From positions 1,610 through 65,609 of the forward strand of contig DCCG01000044.1 in NCBI GenBank assembly GCA_002314145.1: DNA of 64,000 nt. The letters are read 5' to 3'. Within the stretch, counting starts at the first letter, position 1. Every line of letters starts with the position of its first letter. The position numbers and the translations under genes are program-made. The notes under the pieces are model-generated. The model saw only the letters and a list, made by a program, of their open reading frames with translations. It searched no databases and had not been told where the DNA came from. Positions 26,569 through 34,500 of this stretch are shown here, piece after piece. This DNA is from Thalassolituus sp. UBA1087 (GTDB lineage: Bacteria; Pseudomonadota; Gammaproteobacteria; Pseudomonadales; Oceanobacteraceae).

Positions 26569-27402
26569 ATGGCTGATTTTCCACTGTTACTTGAACCAGC
26601 CGATCTGGCTGCCCGTTTACCTTTTGCCGATAACGATAAGGTTCTGATCGTCGAACAGGCCAAAGCCGAAAACTTTATCGCCAACCACATTCCCGGTTCC
26701 GTCTGGCTGGACTTTAAAATGCTGCAGAGCGCCGGTCAGCCGGCACCGGGCAAGCTGCCGCCAATGGATCAGATTTCCGCTGCACTGAGCGCCATCGGAC
26801 TGACTCCGGATACCCACGTTATCTGCTCTGATGATGAAGGCGGCGGCTGGGCCGGCCGTATGATCTGGGTACTGGACTGTATCGGTCACACCCGCTATTC
26901 CTACCTGAACGGTGGCCTCACGGCCTGGTTAGCCGAAGGGCTGCCAACCGCAGGCGGTGAAGTAACGCCGACAGCGAGTGATTACCGCGCTGAACTGGTG
27001 AACAGCGACTGCACTCTGAGTAAAGAGCAGATTATTGCCCGTCTTGGTCAGCCGGACTTTGCTGTCTGGGATGCCCGCTCCAGAGAAGAATACACAGGCG
27101 AAAAAGTCAACGCGCAGCGTGGTGGACATATTCCCGGTGCGGTGAATTACGAATGGACACGGGGAATGGACAAAGAGCGTGGCCTTAAAATTAATGATCT
27201 GGAAAAATTCCGCGCGCTGCTCAAAGACATGGGCATCGACGAAAGCAAAGAAATCGCCACTCATTGCCAGACCCACCATCGCTCAGGCTTCACCTATCTG
27301 GTGGGAAAAATTCTCGGCTTTAACATCAAAGGCTATGACGGTTCCTGGGCCGAATGGGGTAATGATCCCGCCACCCCGGTCAATACCGGTGAACAGCCTT
27401 AA
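26569..27402 (+). CDS. rhdA: Thiosulfate sulfurtransferase (rhodanese RhdA type)
   Basis: This two-domain rhodanese moves sulfane sulfur from thiosulfate to cyanide or another thiol. The first rhodanese domain lacks a catalytic Cys. The second carries Cys233 in HCQTHHRSG, the active-site loop known from Azotobacter vinelandii RhdA, followed by KGYDGSWAEWGN. The frame is open 25 codons upstream, but GGAG before the ATG at 26569 supports this start; 277 residues. It is followed 12 bases later by psd, as in Pseudomonas. Confidence 0.92.
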   Translation: MADFPLLLEPADLAARLPFADNDKVLIVEQAKAENFIANHIPGSVWLDFKMLQSAGQPAPGKLPPMDQISAALSAIGLTPDTHVICSDDEGGGWAGRMIWVLDCIGHTRYSYLNGGLTAWLAEGLPTAGGEVTPTASDYRAELVNSDCTLSKEQIIARLGQPDFAVWDARSREEYTGEKVNAQRGGHIPGAVNYEWTRGMDKERGLKINDLEKFRALLKDMGIDESKEIATHCQTHHRSGFTYLVGKILGFNIKGYDGSWAEWGNDPATPVNTGEQP

Positions 27403-27414
27403 GGATATACAGAC

Positions 27415-28275
27415 ATGACGTTTAAACAGAAAGCTTTTATCGCAGTGCAATATGTCGTGCCGCATCACCTGCTGTCGCGCCTGGTGGGCTGGCTGGCCGC
27501 CAGTGAAATACGCTGGATAAAAAACACCTTTATCAACTTTTTCATTAAGCAGTTTGGCATCAATATGGACGAAGCCAAACGTAAAAATGCGGATGAATTT
27601 TCCTGCTTTAACGATTTTTTCACCCGTGAACTGGAAGACGATGTACGTCCGGTTGCCGCCGCAGAAAATCAGATCGTATCGCCGGCGGACGGTGCCGTAT
27701 CGCAGCTCGGCAGCATCGAAAATGGCCGTATTTTTCAGGCCAAAGGACAGGATTATTCACTGATTGAACTGCTCGGTGGTCATACCCAACGGGCGGAAAA
27801 ATTTATGGGCGGAGAATTCGCCACCATTTATCTGTCGCCAAAGGATTATCACCGTGTGCACATGCCGGTTACCGGTACCCTGCGCGAGATGGTTTATGTC
27901 CCCGGTGATCTGTTCTCGGTGAACCAGACCACAGCAGAAAACGTACCGCGTCTGTTTGCCCGCAACGAACGCCTGGTCTGTATCTTTGATACTGAACAGG
28001 GTCCGATGGCAATGATTCTGGTGGGGGCTATGATCGTCGCTGCCATTGAAACCGTCTGGGCCGGGCGAATTACGCCAATGGAGCGCAAAACCAAAGTCAC
28101 CGACTACACAGATCCGCAACCGGTGACCATTGAAAAAGGCGAAGAAATGGGTCGCTTCCTGCTGGGCTCTACCGTCGTGCTGTGTTTTGCCAAAGATAAA
28201 ATTCACTGGCTGGAAGAACTGGGGGCAGAGTCACCGCTGCGTATGGGTGAAGCCATTGCCATGAGCATCGAATAA
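27415..28275 (+). CDS. psd: Phosphatidylserine decarboxylase proenzyme
   Basis: Psd converts phosphatidylserine to phosphatidylethanolamine at the inner membrane. The 286-residue proenzyme contains SPADGAVSQLG, YHRVHMPVTG and the self-cleavage motif LGST at 250-253, where cutting between Gly251 and Ser252 makes the pyruvoyl group. It starts 12 bases after rhdA and is followed by a clear terminator, so the two form an operon. Confidence 0.96.
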   Translation: MTFKQKAFIAVQYVVPHHLLSRLVGWLAASEIRWIKNTFINFFIKQFGINMDEAKRKNADEFSCFNDFFTRELEDDVRPVAAAENQIVSPADGAVSQLGSIENGRIFQAKGQDYSLIELLGGHTQRAEKFMGGEFATIYLSPKDYHRVHMPVTGTLREMVYVPGDLFSVNQTTAENVPRLFARNERLVCIFDTEQGPMAMILVGAMIVAAIETVWAGRITPMERKTKVTDYTDPQPVTIEKGEEMGRFLLGSTVVLCFAKDKIHWLEELGAESPLRMGEAIAMSIE

Positions 28276-28309
28276 ACCCACAGTCTGCCTCTGCTGCCGT
28301 CACCCCAAA

Positions 28310-28341
28310 GCCGCCCATAAACAACAATGGGCGGCTTTTTT
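28310..28341 (+). terminator. Terminator of rhdA-psd
   Basis: A 9 bp stem GCCGCCCAT/ATGGGCGGC with an 8-base loop is followed by six T, C and three more T. It lies 35 bases after the psd stop. Confidence 0.9.
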
Positions 28342-28391
28342 CTTTCCCGTGATCCGTCCTGAAATATGCGGCGTGTTCTTTTTAACCGCCG

Positions 28392-29699
28392 TCAATCGGT
28401 CAGCGGATTAATCCCGCTATTCAGCTGGCGACTGCGCTGTATCAGCCAGCAGCTCAATGCCGCCAGAATTAACAGGCCATACAGATAAGGCGCCACAGTG
28501 ATCAGTTGTTCCAGCCAGAGAGTCAGCTGATTAGGTGTCTGTTCAATCCGTTCCAGCAACCAGCCACCAGCGGCAACCAGCGCGAACAGCGCAGAAACCA
28601 ACCGCAGCCAGAAATAAACATGCAGCTGACGGCTGATCACCAGCAGCAGTGGCATCACCAGTGCCACCAGCAACAACTGCTGCAGTTCAATTCCCGTGGT
28701 AAAGGCCAGCAATGCGGCCCCCAGATCCGTGCCATTCAACCCCATCCGGGCCAGGTTTTCAGCGAACGCCGCGCCGTGTATCAGCCCGAAGACCACCGCG
28801 ATGGCCAGTTGTCCGCGGTTAGCAAAAGGCAGCGGGCGAACAGCAAACACCGCCGTGGCCATAATGGTGAGTGCTATGACGACTTCAATCCATTGACCAC
28901 CGGCCGGTATCCAGCCCAGTGTTGCCATCACCAGGGTCAATGTGTGGCCCAGCGTAAAAGCACTGACCAGTTTCACGATCTGCATCACCGCCTGGCGGTT
29001 GCTGAGCCTGCCGCCCCAGCGTCCGTTAACCAGCATCAGCGGTGCCGTCAGCAGCAGACAGAACAGAAACAGCAGATGATCCGTTCCATGGCGGATGTGA
29101 TCCATGCCATGTATAAACATTGAGCGGATGCCCTGCCATAAACTGGCGCCATCACGTTCAATCACCAGCTGCGGGGATGGTTTGGTAATGACGCCCAGCA
29201 GCGCCGGTTCACCCAGCACACCCTGGCGGAAATCACTCTGAATGCTGACGTACAGATCGTGATTGCTGACCGCCGAAGTGATGACATCCGAATGCAGTGT
29301 CATGCGCCCCTCCGTGCTCGCCAGCGGAAACCAGAGCTCTGTTTTCAGCATCGGCGTATTGGTGCCGTTCTGGTCTTTCCAGGTATTCCAGCTGTTAAGA
29401 ATCTGCGGTGTGATCCGCTCCCCCTGACGGTTACTGATCCACAGATGTGTATCCAGATGCTGTTGCAGCTTATGCCGCAGCTCTGTTCCGCGAAAATCTT
29501 CATCGTGAGGAATCTGCACATTCAGAGCGTAATCGATACGGTCCAGCGGGAAATAAGCCTCCATAGTTACCCCCTGTTCAGTAACGAACAGGTAGTATTC
29601 ACTGGACGCGGGTTTATGAGCCTGGGCGTTCAGACTGGCGGTCAGCACCAGCAGGCTGAGGACGAAACAACGGGTAATCATATTCATGGTGGCCAGCAT
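28392..29699 (-). CDS. HupE/UreJ-like membrane protein with N-terminal periplasmic domain
   Basis: The 435-residue product has a signal peptide ending about AQA-H, a periplasmic region of some 180 residues, and a C-terminal block of about seven helices. The block starts with the HupE/UreJ_2 motif HGMDHIRHGTDHLLFLF and includes HGAAFAENL. Members of this family are often proposed as nickel or cobalt permeases, but these larger proteins are uncharacterised. Three in-frame ATGs (29699, 29687, 29681) are possible starts. It converges on psd and has no linked nickel-enzyme gene here. Confidence 0.8.
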   Translation of the reverse strand: MLATMNMITRCFVLSLLVLTASLNAQAHKPASSEYYLFVTEQGVTMEAYFPLDRIDYALNVQIPHDEDFRGTELRHKLQQHLDTHLWISNRQGERITPQILNSWNTWKDQNGTNTPMLKTELWFPLASTEGRMTLHSDVITSAVSNHDLYVSIQSDFRQGVLGEPALLGVITKPSPQLVIERDGASLWQGIRSMFIHGMDHIRHGTDHLLFLFCLLLTAPLMLVNGRWGGRLSNRQAVMQIVKLVSAFTLGHTLTLVMATLGWIPAGGQWIEVVIALTIMATAVFAVRPLPFANRGQLAIAVVFGLIHGAAFAENLARMGLNGTDLGAALLAFTTGIELQQLLLVALVMPLLLVISRQLHVYFWLRLVSALFALVAAGGWLLERIEQTPNQLTLWLEQLITVAPYLYGLLILAALSCWLIQRSRQLNSGINPLTD

Positions 29700-29794
29700 A
29701 ACCGCCGCTGCTGACGTCTTTATGACAGCAAGACGTCAGCGCTGGAACGCTATGATGCAGAGATGGCTCAAATCCCTGGCCGCTGACCGGCTGT

Positions 29795-30715
29795 TTAAGC
29801 CCGCCCCCAGTCGAAGGCCAGCACGTCAGCGATGCTGTCAGTGTTCAGCAGCGTCATCAGCAGGCGATCCAGCCCCATGGCCACCCCGGCGCAGGCCGGC
29901 ATCCCATGCTGCAATGCGTTCAGCAGTCGTTCATCCAGCGGACGGCCATCGGCCTCTGCTTCGAAACGGCGGCGCTGTTCATCTGCATCGGTCAGTTCGT
30001 AATAGCCATTGGCCAGTTCCGCGCCGTTGAAATACAGCTCAAAGCGGCGGGCCACCGGTTGGCCACTGTCGTTGGCCGTCACTTTTGCCATAGCCGCCTG
30101 AGAGGCCGGAAATTCGTCGATAAATACCAGAGTATCTTTGCTCAGCGCCGGTTCTACCGCATGACTCATAATAATATCCAGCCAGCCATCACGGCTGAGC
30201 TGCAGATCCTGACCGGCCAGTTGCCGGCCTGCAGCAGCGATGTCACTGTCCGTTGCAGTGAAGACGTTCACCCCGGCATAGCGACTCAGCGCCTCTGCAT
30301 ACTGCAGATGCTCAACCGGCAGTTGCGCATAGCCGGGGGCCAGCATCAGCCGGGTCAGCGCTGCCACCTCCTGCATTAACCGCTGGTCGTCCCAGCCTAC
30401 CCGGTACCATTCCAGCATGGAAAATTCCGGATTATGCCGGTGTCCGGCTTCCCCGCGGCGAAACACCCGGGCAATCTGGAAAATATCGCCATACCCCGCA
30501 CACAGCAGGCGCTTCATAGCGTATTCCGGCGACGTGTGCAGATAGCGCTGATCCAGGGTCTGCATCGGTTCAATATTCGGGTCACACACCGACGCCTGCG
30601 ACAGATAAGGCGTTTCCACTTCTGTGACGTCCTGTTCACTGAAATAACGGCGGATGGTCTGATACAGACGCTGACGGGCCAGCAGCGCGTCACGGCTGGC
30701 GGTGGGTTGCCACAT
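29795..30715 (-). CDS. epmA: Elongation factor P beta-lysyltransferase EpmA
   Basis: EpmA (GenX/PoxA/YjeA) is a lysyl-tRNA-synthetase paralogue that attaches beta-lysine to EF-P. The product of about 306 residues has only the class II catalytic domain and lacks the anticodon-binding domain. It shows FRRGEAGHRHNPEFSMLEWYR and the motif 3 stretch ACAGVAMGLDRLLM. The frame opens at a TTG (30730), but the ATG at 30715 sits 7 bases after AGGAT and is preferred. It follows efp after a terminator. Confidence 0.95.
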   Translation of the reverse strand: MWQPTASRDALLARQRLYQTIRRYFSEQDVTEVETPYLSQASVCDPNIEPMQTLDQRYLHTSPEYAMKRLLCAGYGDIFQIARVFRRGEAGHRHNPEFSMLEWYRVGWDDQRLMQEVAALTRLMLAPGYAQLPVEHLQYAEALSRYAGVNVFTATDSDIAAAGRQLAGQDLQLSRDGWLDIIMSHAVEPALSKDTLVFIDEFPASQAAMAKVTANDSGQPVARRFELYFNGAELANGYYELTDADEQRRRFEAEADGRPLDERLLNALQHGMPACAGVAMGLDRLLMTLLNTDSIADVLAFDWGRA

Positions 30716-30744
30716 AAGAAGATCCTGCAAACATAAACGGCATC

Positions 30745-30770
30745 AAAAAAGGGAGCCGCAGCTCCCTTTT
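30745..30770 (-). terminator. Terminator between efp and epmA
   Basis: On the minus strand GGGAGC, loop TGCG, GCTCCC is followed by six T. The other side also has four T, so it may act weakly in both directions. It should reduce readthrough from efp into epmA. Confidence 0.85.
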
Positions 30771-30792
30771 GTATCTGCTCTGGGGCGGCAGA

Positions 30793-31359
30793 TTATACCC
30801 GGCTGACGTATTCGCCGGAGCGGGTATCCACTTTCAGTTTGTCACCGATGTTGATAAACAGAGGCACTTTAACCACAGCGCCGGTGCTCAGGGTTGCCGG
30901 TTTGTTACCACCGTTGGCCGTATCGCCTTTCAGGCCCGGATCGGTTTCAGTGACTTCCAGCTCAACAAAGTTAGGGGGCGCAACCGTCAGCACCGCACCA
31001 TTGAACAGGGTAATAACGTATACATCCTGCTCTTTCAGCCATTTGATGGTCTCGCCCAGTGCTTCTTCAGAAGCTGCATGCTGCTCAAAGGAACCATCAG
31101 TCGCCATGAAATGCCAGAATTCACCGTCGGTGTACAGGTACTCCATATCCACTTCCATCACATCCGCACCTTCCAGGGAGTCACCGGATTTGAAGGTTTT
31201 CTCAACCACACGGCCGTTGCGCAGGTTACGCAGTTTTACCCGGTTGAATGCCTGGCCTTTACCCGGTTTCACGTACTCATTTTCAATAATGGAGCACGGC
31301 TCGTTTTCGAGCATCACCTTAAGACCTGATTTGAATTCGTTGGTAGAATAGTTCGCCAT
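30793..31359 (-). CDS. efp: Translation elongation factor P
   Basis: EF-P rescues ribosomes stalled at polyproline. The 188-residue product has the E. coli length and carries the modified lysine as Lys34 in VKPGKGQAF, the form that receives beta-lysine. The C-terminus contains the family stretch GDTANGGNKPATLSTGAVVKVPLFI. The frame opens at a TTG four codons earlier; the ATG at 31359 gives the canonical N-terminus (MANYSTNEFKSGLK). It is divergent from epmB, only 35 bases away, and upstream of epmA. Confidence 0.97.
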   Translation of the reverse strand: MANYSTNEFKSGLKVMLENEPCSIIENEYVKPGKGQAFNRVKLRNLRNGRVVEKTFKSGDSLEGADVMEVDMEYLYTDGEFWHFMATDGSFEQHAASEEALGETIKWLKEQDVYVITLFNGAVLTVAPPNFVELEVTETDPGLKGDTANGGNKPATLSTGAVVKVPLFINIGDKLKVDTRSGEYVSRV

Positions 31360-31394
31360 TTTACAGCCCAATCAATGTAGGATATTTTCAAAAG

Positions 31395-32417
31395 TTGCCT
31401 ATCATAACCCGAACAGCCGATTCTGTTGAGAGCGAAGACTGGCGACAGGTCCTGTCAGAGTCATTCCGCCGTCCCGCTGATCTGCTTAACTGGCTCGGTC
31501 TGCCCGCTGCCGGCTTGCCTGGCGGCAGCGATGATCAGCCCGATTTTCCGATGCTGGTGCCCCGGCCTTACGCCCGGCGCATGGAAGCCCGCCCGGATGA
31601 CCCCCTGCTGCTGCAGGTACTGCCACTGACGGAAGAAAAGCGTGAACAGCCCGGCTTTATTACCGATCCATTAGCGGAAGACAGTGCCAACACCACCCCG
31701 GGCATTATTCACAAATACCATGGCCGGGTACTGTTACTGGCGGCCTCAGGCTGTGCCGTCAACTGCCGCTATTGCTTCCGCCGTCATTTTCCTTATGCCG
31801 ACAACCGCCTCAGCCGCGCCCAGTGGCAGCAAGCTCTGGATTACGTGCGGCGTGATAACAGTATCAGTGAAATTATCCTGAGCGGGGGCGACCCGTTGAT
31901 GTTGCAGGACGCCGACCTGCAGCAGTTGATTGACCACTGTCAGGCAATCCCGCATGTGCGCCGCCTGCGTATCCACACCCGTCTGCCGGTGGTCATTCCA
32001 CAGCGGCTGACGCCTGCCCTCACCGCCATGCTGGCCGCGACCCGTCTGCAGGTATCCATGGTCTTGCATATCAATCATCCCCGCGAACTGAGCGACGATC
32101 ATCGCAGGCCATTGAAGAGCCTGGCCGCTGCCGGGATTACCCTGCTGAATCAGTCGGTTTTATTGGCACAGATCAATAATAATATCAGCGTTCTTTCTGA
32201 GTTAAGTGAGCGTTTGTTTGAATTTGGCATTCTGCCCTATTACCTTCATCTTCTTGACCGGGTGAAGGGCGCTCACCACTTCGATGTTCCGGAGTCAGAG
32301 GCCATTGCATTGCATCAGGAACTGCAAACACTGCTACCCGGCTATTTGGTCCCTAAATTAGCCAGAGAGGTCGCCGGATTACCAAATAAAGCGATGATTC
32401 ACCTCGACAGGGATTAA
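31395..32417 (+). CDS. epmB: EF-P-lysine 2,3-aminomutase EpmB (TTG start)
   Basis: EpmB is a radical-SAM, PLP-dependent enzyme that turns alpha-lysine into (R)-beta-lysine for EpmA. The 340-residue product has the radical-SAM cysteines C120, C124 and C127 (CAVNCRYC), the motif SGGDPLM, and a C-terminal segment PGYLVPKLAREVAGLPNKA. The start is TTG at 31395 because no ATG or GTG gives a full-length product and the next residues fit the family. The unusual start may keep expression low. Confidence 0.95.
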   Translation: MPIITRTADSVESEDWRQVLSESFRRPADLLNWLGLPAAGLPGGSDDQPDFPMLVPRPYARRMEARPDDPLLLQVLPLTEEKREQPGFITDPLAEDSANTTPGIIHKYHGRVLLLAASGCAVNCRYCFRRHFPYADNRLSRAQWQQALDYVRRDNSISEIILSGGDPLMLQDADLQQLIDHCQAIPHVRRLRIHTRLPVVIPQRLTPALTAMLAATRLQVSMVLHINHPRELSDDHRRPLKSLAAAGITLLNQSVLLAQINNNISVLSELSERLFEFGILPYYLHLLDRVKGAHHFDVPESEAIALHQELQTLLPGYLVPKLAREVAGLPNKAMIHLDRD

Positions 32418-32477
32418 ATTCTTCCCTATAAACCAGTGAATTCTTTCTGTATTCCGTTACAGATTGTACAAAGCCGC

Positions 32478-32483
32478 TATAAT
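32478..32483 (+). promoter_or_regulatory. -10 hexamer upstream of PilZ-like gene
   Basis: A perfect TATAAT lies 70 bases before the ATG at 32553. The best upstream hexamers at the right distance match TTGACA poorly, so this is only a likely promoter. Confidence 0.35.
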
Positions 32484-32552
32484 AGATGTGATATCTGGCA
32501 CTTTTTACTAAGAAGGCCGGGCCATGTGTTACGACTTAATCAGCAGGATTGC

Positions 32553-34361
32553 ATGGATAGCCAAGTGACGCCCATCAAGTTGCAGATACCGGCAACACCC
32601 TTATCGCAGCCCACATTCTGTCAAAGCAATGTGGAAGGTATTACGCAATGGGCCAAATCATTGCCGATGGCCAACACCGGCGAATCGGCACGCCAGCTGT
32701 ATCTGGCCATACGAGAGCTGAATCAGTGGAAGACTGACCCGCTGCTGAGATTCAAAATGCTCGAAGTGGTACGCCCGTACATATACTCTATCTGCACTCT
32801 GCTGAATAAGCATTTCCTTAAATCGTCGATTTCGCTGAACGACAAGCAGCTGAAAATTGCCAACCTCAGCCAGGCCCTGCAGGGGCATCTGGCCACCGGC
32901 TATAAGATGGTGGTTGCGCACAGCATCAGCCGTCTGGGCGCCGGCGACAAGCCTTCCAAAGTCGTGACGCTGGCTATTCACCGGGCGATCTCAGATTCGA
33001 ACCAGACCATACTGAGAGCCTTTCAGCTGTACTGTAATGCCCCGGAACATGCCTGGCTGGAAGTGAATCAACTCTATCTTCTGGCCGAAACGCACTCCCT
33101 GCTGGATTTTGAAGTCAGTGACCGTCAGACACGCTTTATGTCTACCTCCACTATCCGTGATGTGTATATGCGTGCGCACCTGTTAGGGACCGCAAAGCCC
33201 AACAACCTGCGCCAGCAGGATCTGGCTGAACTCTATGATGCCAGCGAGCTATGGGCCGCCTTCACCGAACTGACACCCGCGGACGTGGAATCCTCGCTGT
33301 TCATTATTAATCTGCACCGTGATCGTCCCGGGCAATATCGTCAGCACCTGCGGGATGCACAGAAGCCGCTGTTCCGTGGTCTGGATACCTCACGGCTGGT
33401 GCAGGCCCTGAAGCAATGGGCAGCCAACCCCAATGGCCAGCACACCATTACGGTACCCGGAAAAATGAACGACAACCTGTTGTCGCATGCCATTCAGGCC
33501 TGGGGCATTCACTGGCAACGTTCATTCCGCCGCTCATCTTCCGAAGGAACGCTGAAACTCTGCATCGGACTGTCGGCCACCCATTATTACAGTGCGGGCA
33601 TGAAAGAATTTGAAATGGTGATGGCGGGCATCAAACCCAAAACCATAGACGGTGAAGAAAAAACCAGCGCCATTGATACCGGCGGTGACAGTGATGTCTG
33701 GGCCAACGCATTCGATGCCGGCGGCGCAAGAATCGCAGAAAACGATCACCTTAATATTGATGCCATCGAATTTATCAACAAACACAAAGCGGATAAAAAC
33801 GATGGCCAGCCCACTGAAGCCAAATACCCGACCCATGCCGTGAACCTGATCAACACCAGCCCCGGCGGCTACTGTGTGCACTGGTCCGGAGACCTGCCAT
33901 CCAGTATTCAGGCCGGCGAGCTGCTGGGTATTCAGGAAAATGGCGTTCGCCACTGGTCCATTGGTGTTATCCGCTGGATCCGTCATATGCGCGACAAAGG
34001 TACACAACTGGGCATTGAGTTGCTGGCACCACGGGCCGAAGTCGGCGCCGCACGCCTGCTGCAGAAAACCGGCAGTAACGGTCCTTTTATGCGTGCCTTA
34101 TTGTTGCCGGCCATTAAAGCCATCGCCCAACCAGCCACACTGCTGCTGCCACGTATTCCATTCCGTACAGGGAATAAAGTGGAGCTCAACTATCCGGACT
34201 TACAGGGCCGGCAACAACTGACCAAGCGCCTGGCGTCGACCAGCAGCTTCAGTCAGTTTCAGTTCCGTGCCGCCGGGGGCGCAGCTCAGGCCAACAACAG
34301 TACCCGCCAGGCAACCAGTATTGCTGATGACGAATTTGACTCTATCTGGAACAAACTCTGA
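32553..34361 (+). CDS. FimX-neighbour protein with PilZ-like C-terminal region
   Basis: The product is 602 residues from the ATG at 32553 (AGGA about 8 bases upstream); the frame is open 39 codons earlier but those residues look non-coding. The first 330 residues are helical and unrecognised. About 420-520 resembles a PilZ domain, with the N-x-S-x-x-G motif NTSPGG at 434-439, but I see no RxxxR arm before it, so c-di-GMP binding is doubtful. The gene lies directly upstream of the fimX-like gene, as PA4958 does in P. aeruginosa. A role with FimX in pilus control is inferred from position only. Confidence 0.7.
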   Translation: MDSQVTPIKLQIPATPLSQPTFCQSNVEGITQWAKSLPMANTGESARQLYLAIRELNQWKTDPLLRFKMLEVVRPYIYSICTLLNKHFLKSSISLNDKQLKIANLSQALQGHLATGYKMVVAHSISRLGAGDKPSKVVTLAIHRAISDSNQTILRAFQLYCNAPEHAWLEVNQLYLLAETHSLLDFEVSDRQTRFMSTSTIRDVYMRAHLLGTAKPNNLRQQDLAELYDASELWAAFTELTPADVESSLFIINLHRDRPGQYRQHLRDAQKPLFRGLDTSRLVQALKQWAANPNGQHTITVPGKMNDNLLSHAIQAWGIHWQRSFRRSSSEGTLKLCIGLSATHYYSAGMKEFEMVMAGIKPKTIDGEEKTSAIDTGGDSDVWANAFDAGGARIAENDHLNIDAIEFINKHKADKNDGQPTEAKYPTHAVNLINTSPGGYCVHWSGDLPSSIQAGELLGIQENGVRHWSIGVIRWIRHMRDKGTQLGIELLAPRAEVGAARLLQKTGSNGPFMRALLLPAIKAIAQPATLLLPRIPFRTGNKVELNYPDLQGRQQLTKRLASTSSFSQFQFRAAGGAAQANNSTRQATSIADDEFDSIWNKL

Positions 34362-34465
34362 AACAGTGTGCTATATGCGGAACAGGGCATTGACAATTTA
34401 GCGTCAAACCCGGCGATTCCGTCGCATTTGTCAGCCTCAGTCATTTTTTTTCAGATTTCAGGCTC

Positions 34466-34471
34466 TATAAT
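34466..34471 (+). promoter_or_regulatory. -10 hexamer upstream of fimX-like gene
   Basis: A perfect TATAAT lies 29 bases before the ATG at 34501, in an A+T-rich stretch. The -35 region is a T-run, so match to consensus there is weak. Confidence 0.4.
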
Positions 34472-34500
34472 CTCATTTTTATTAATTGCCTGAGGTGTGC

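Noticed and set aside
32464..32469. TTGTAC as -35 partner of the TATAAT at 32478
   Set aside because: The spacer would be only 8 bases.
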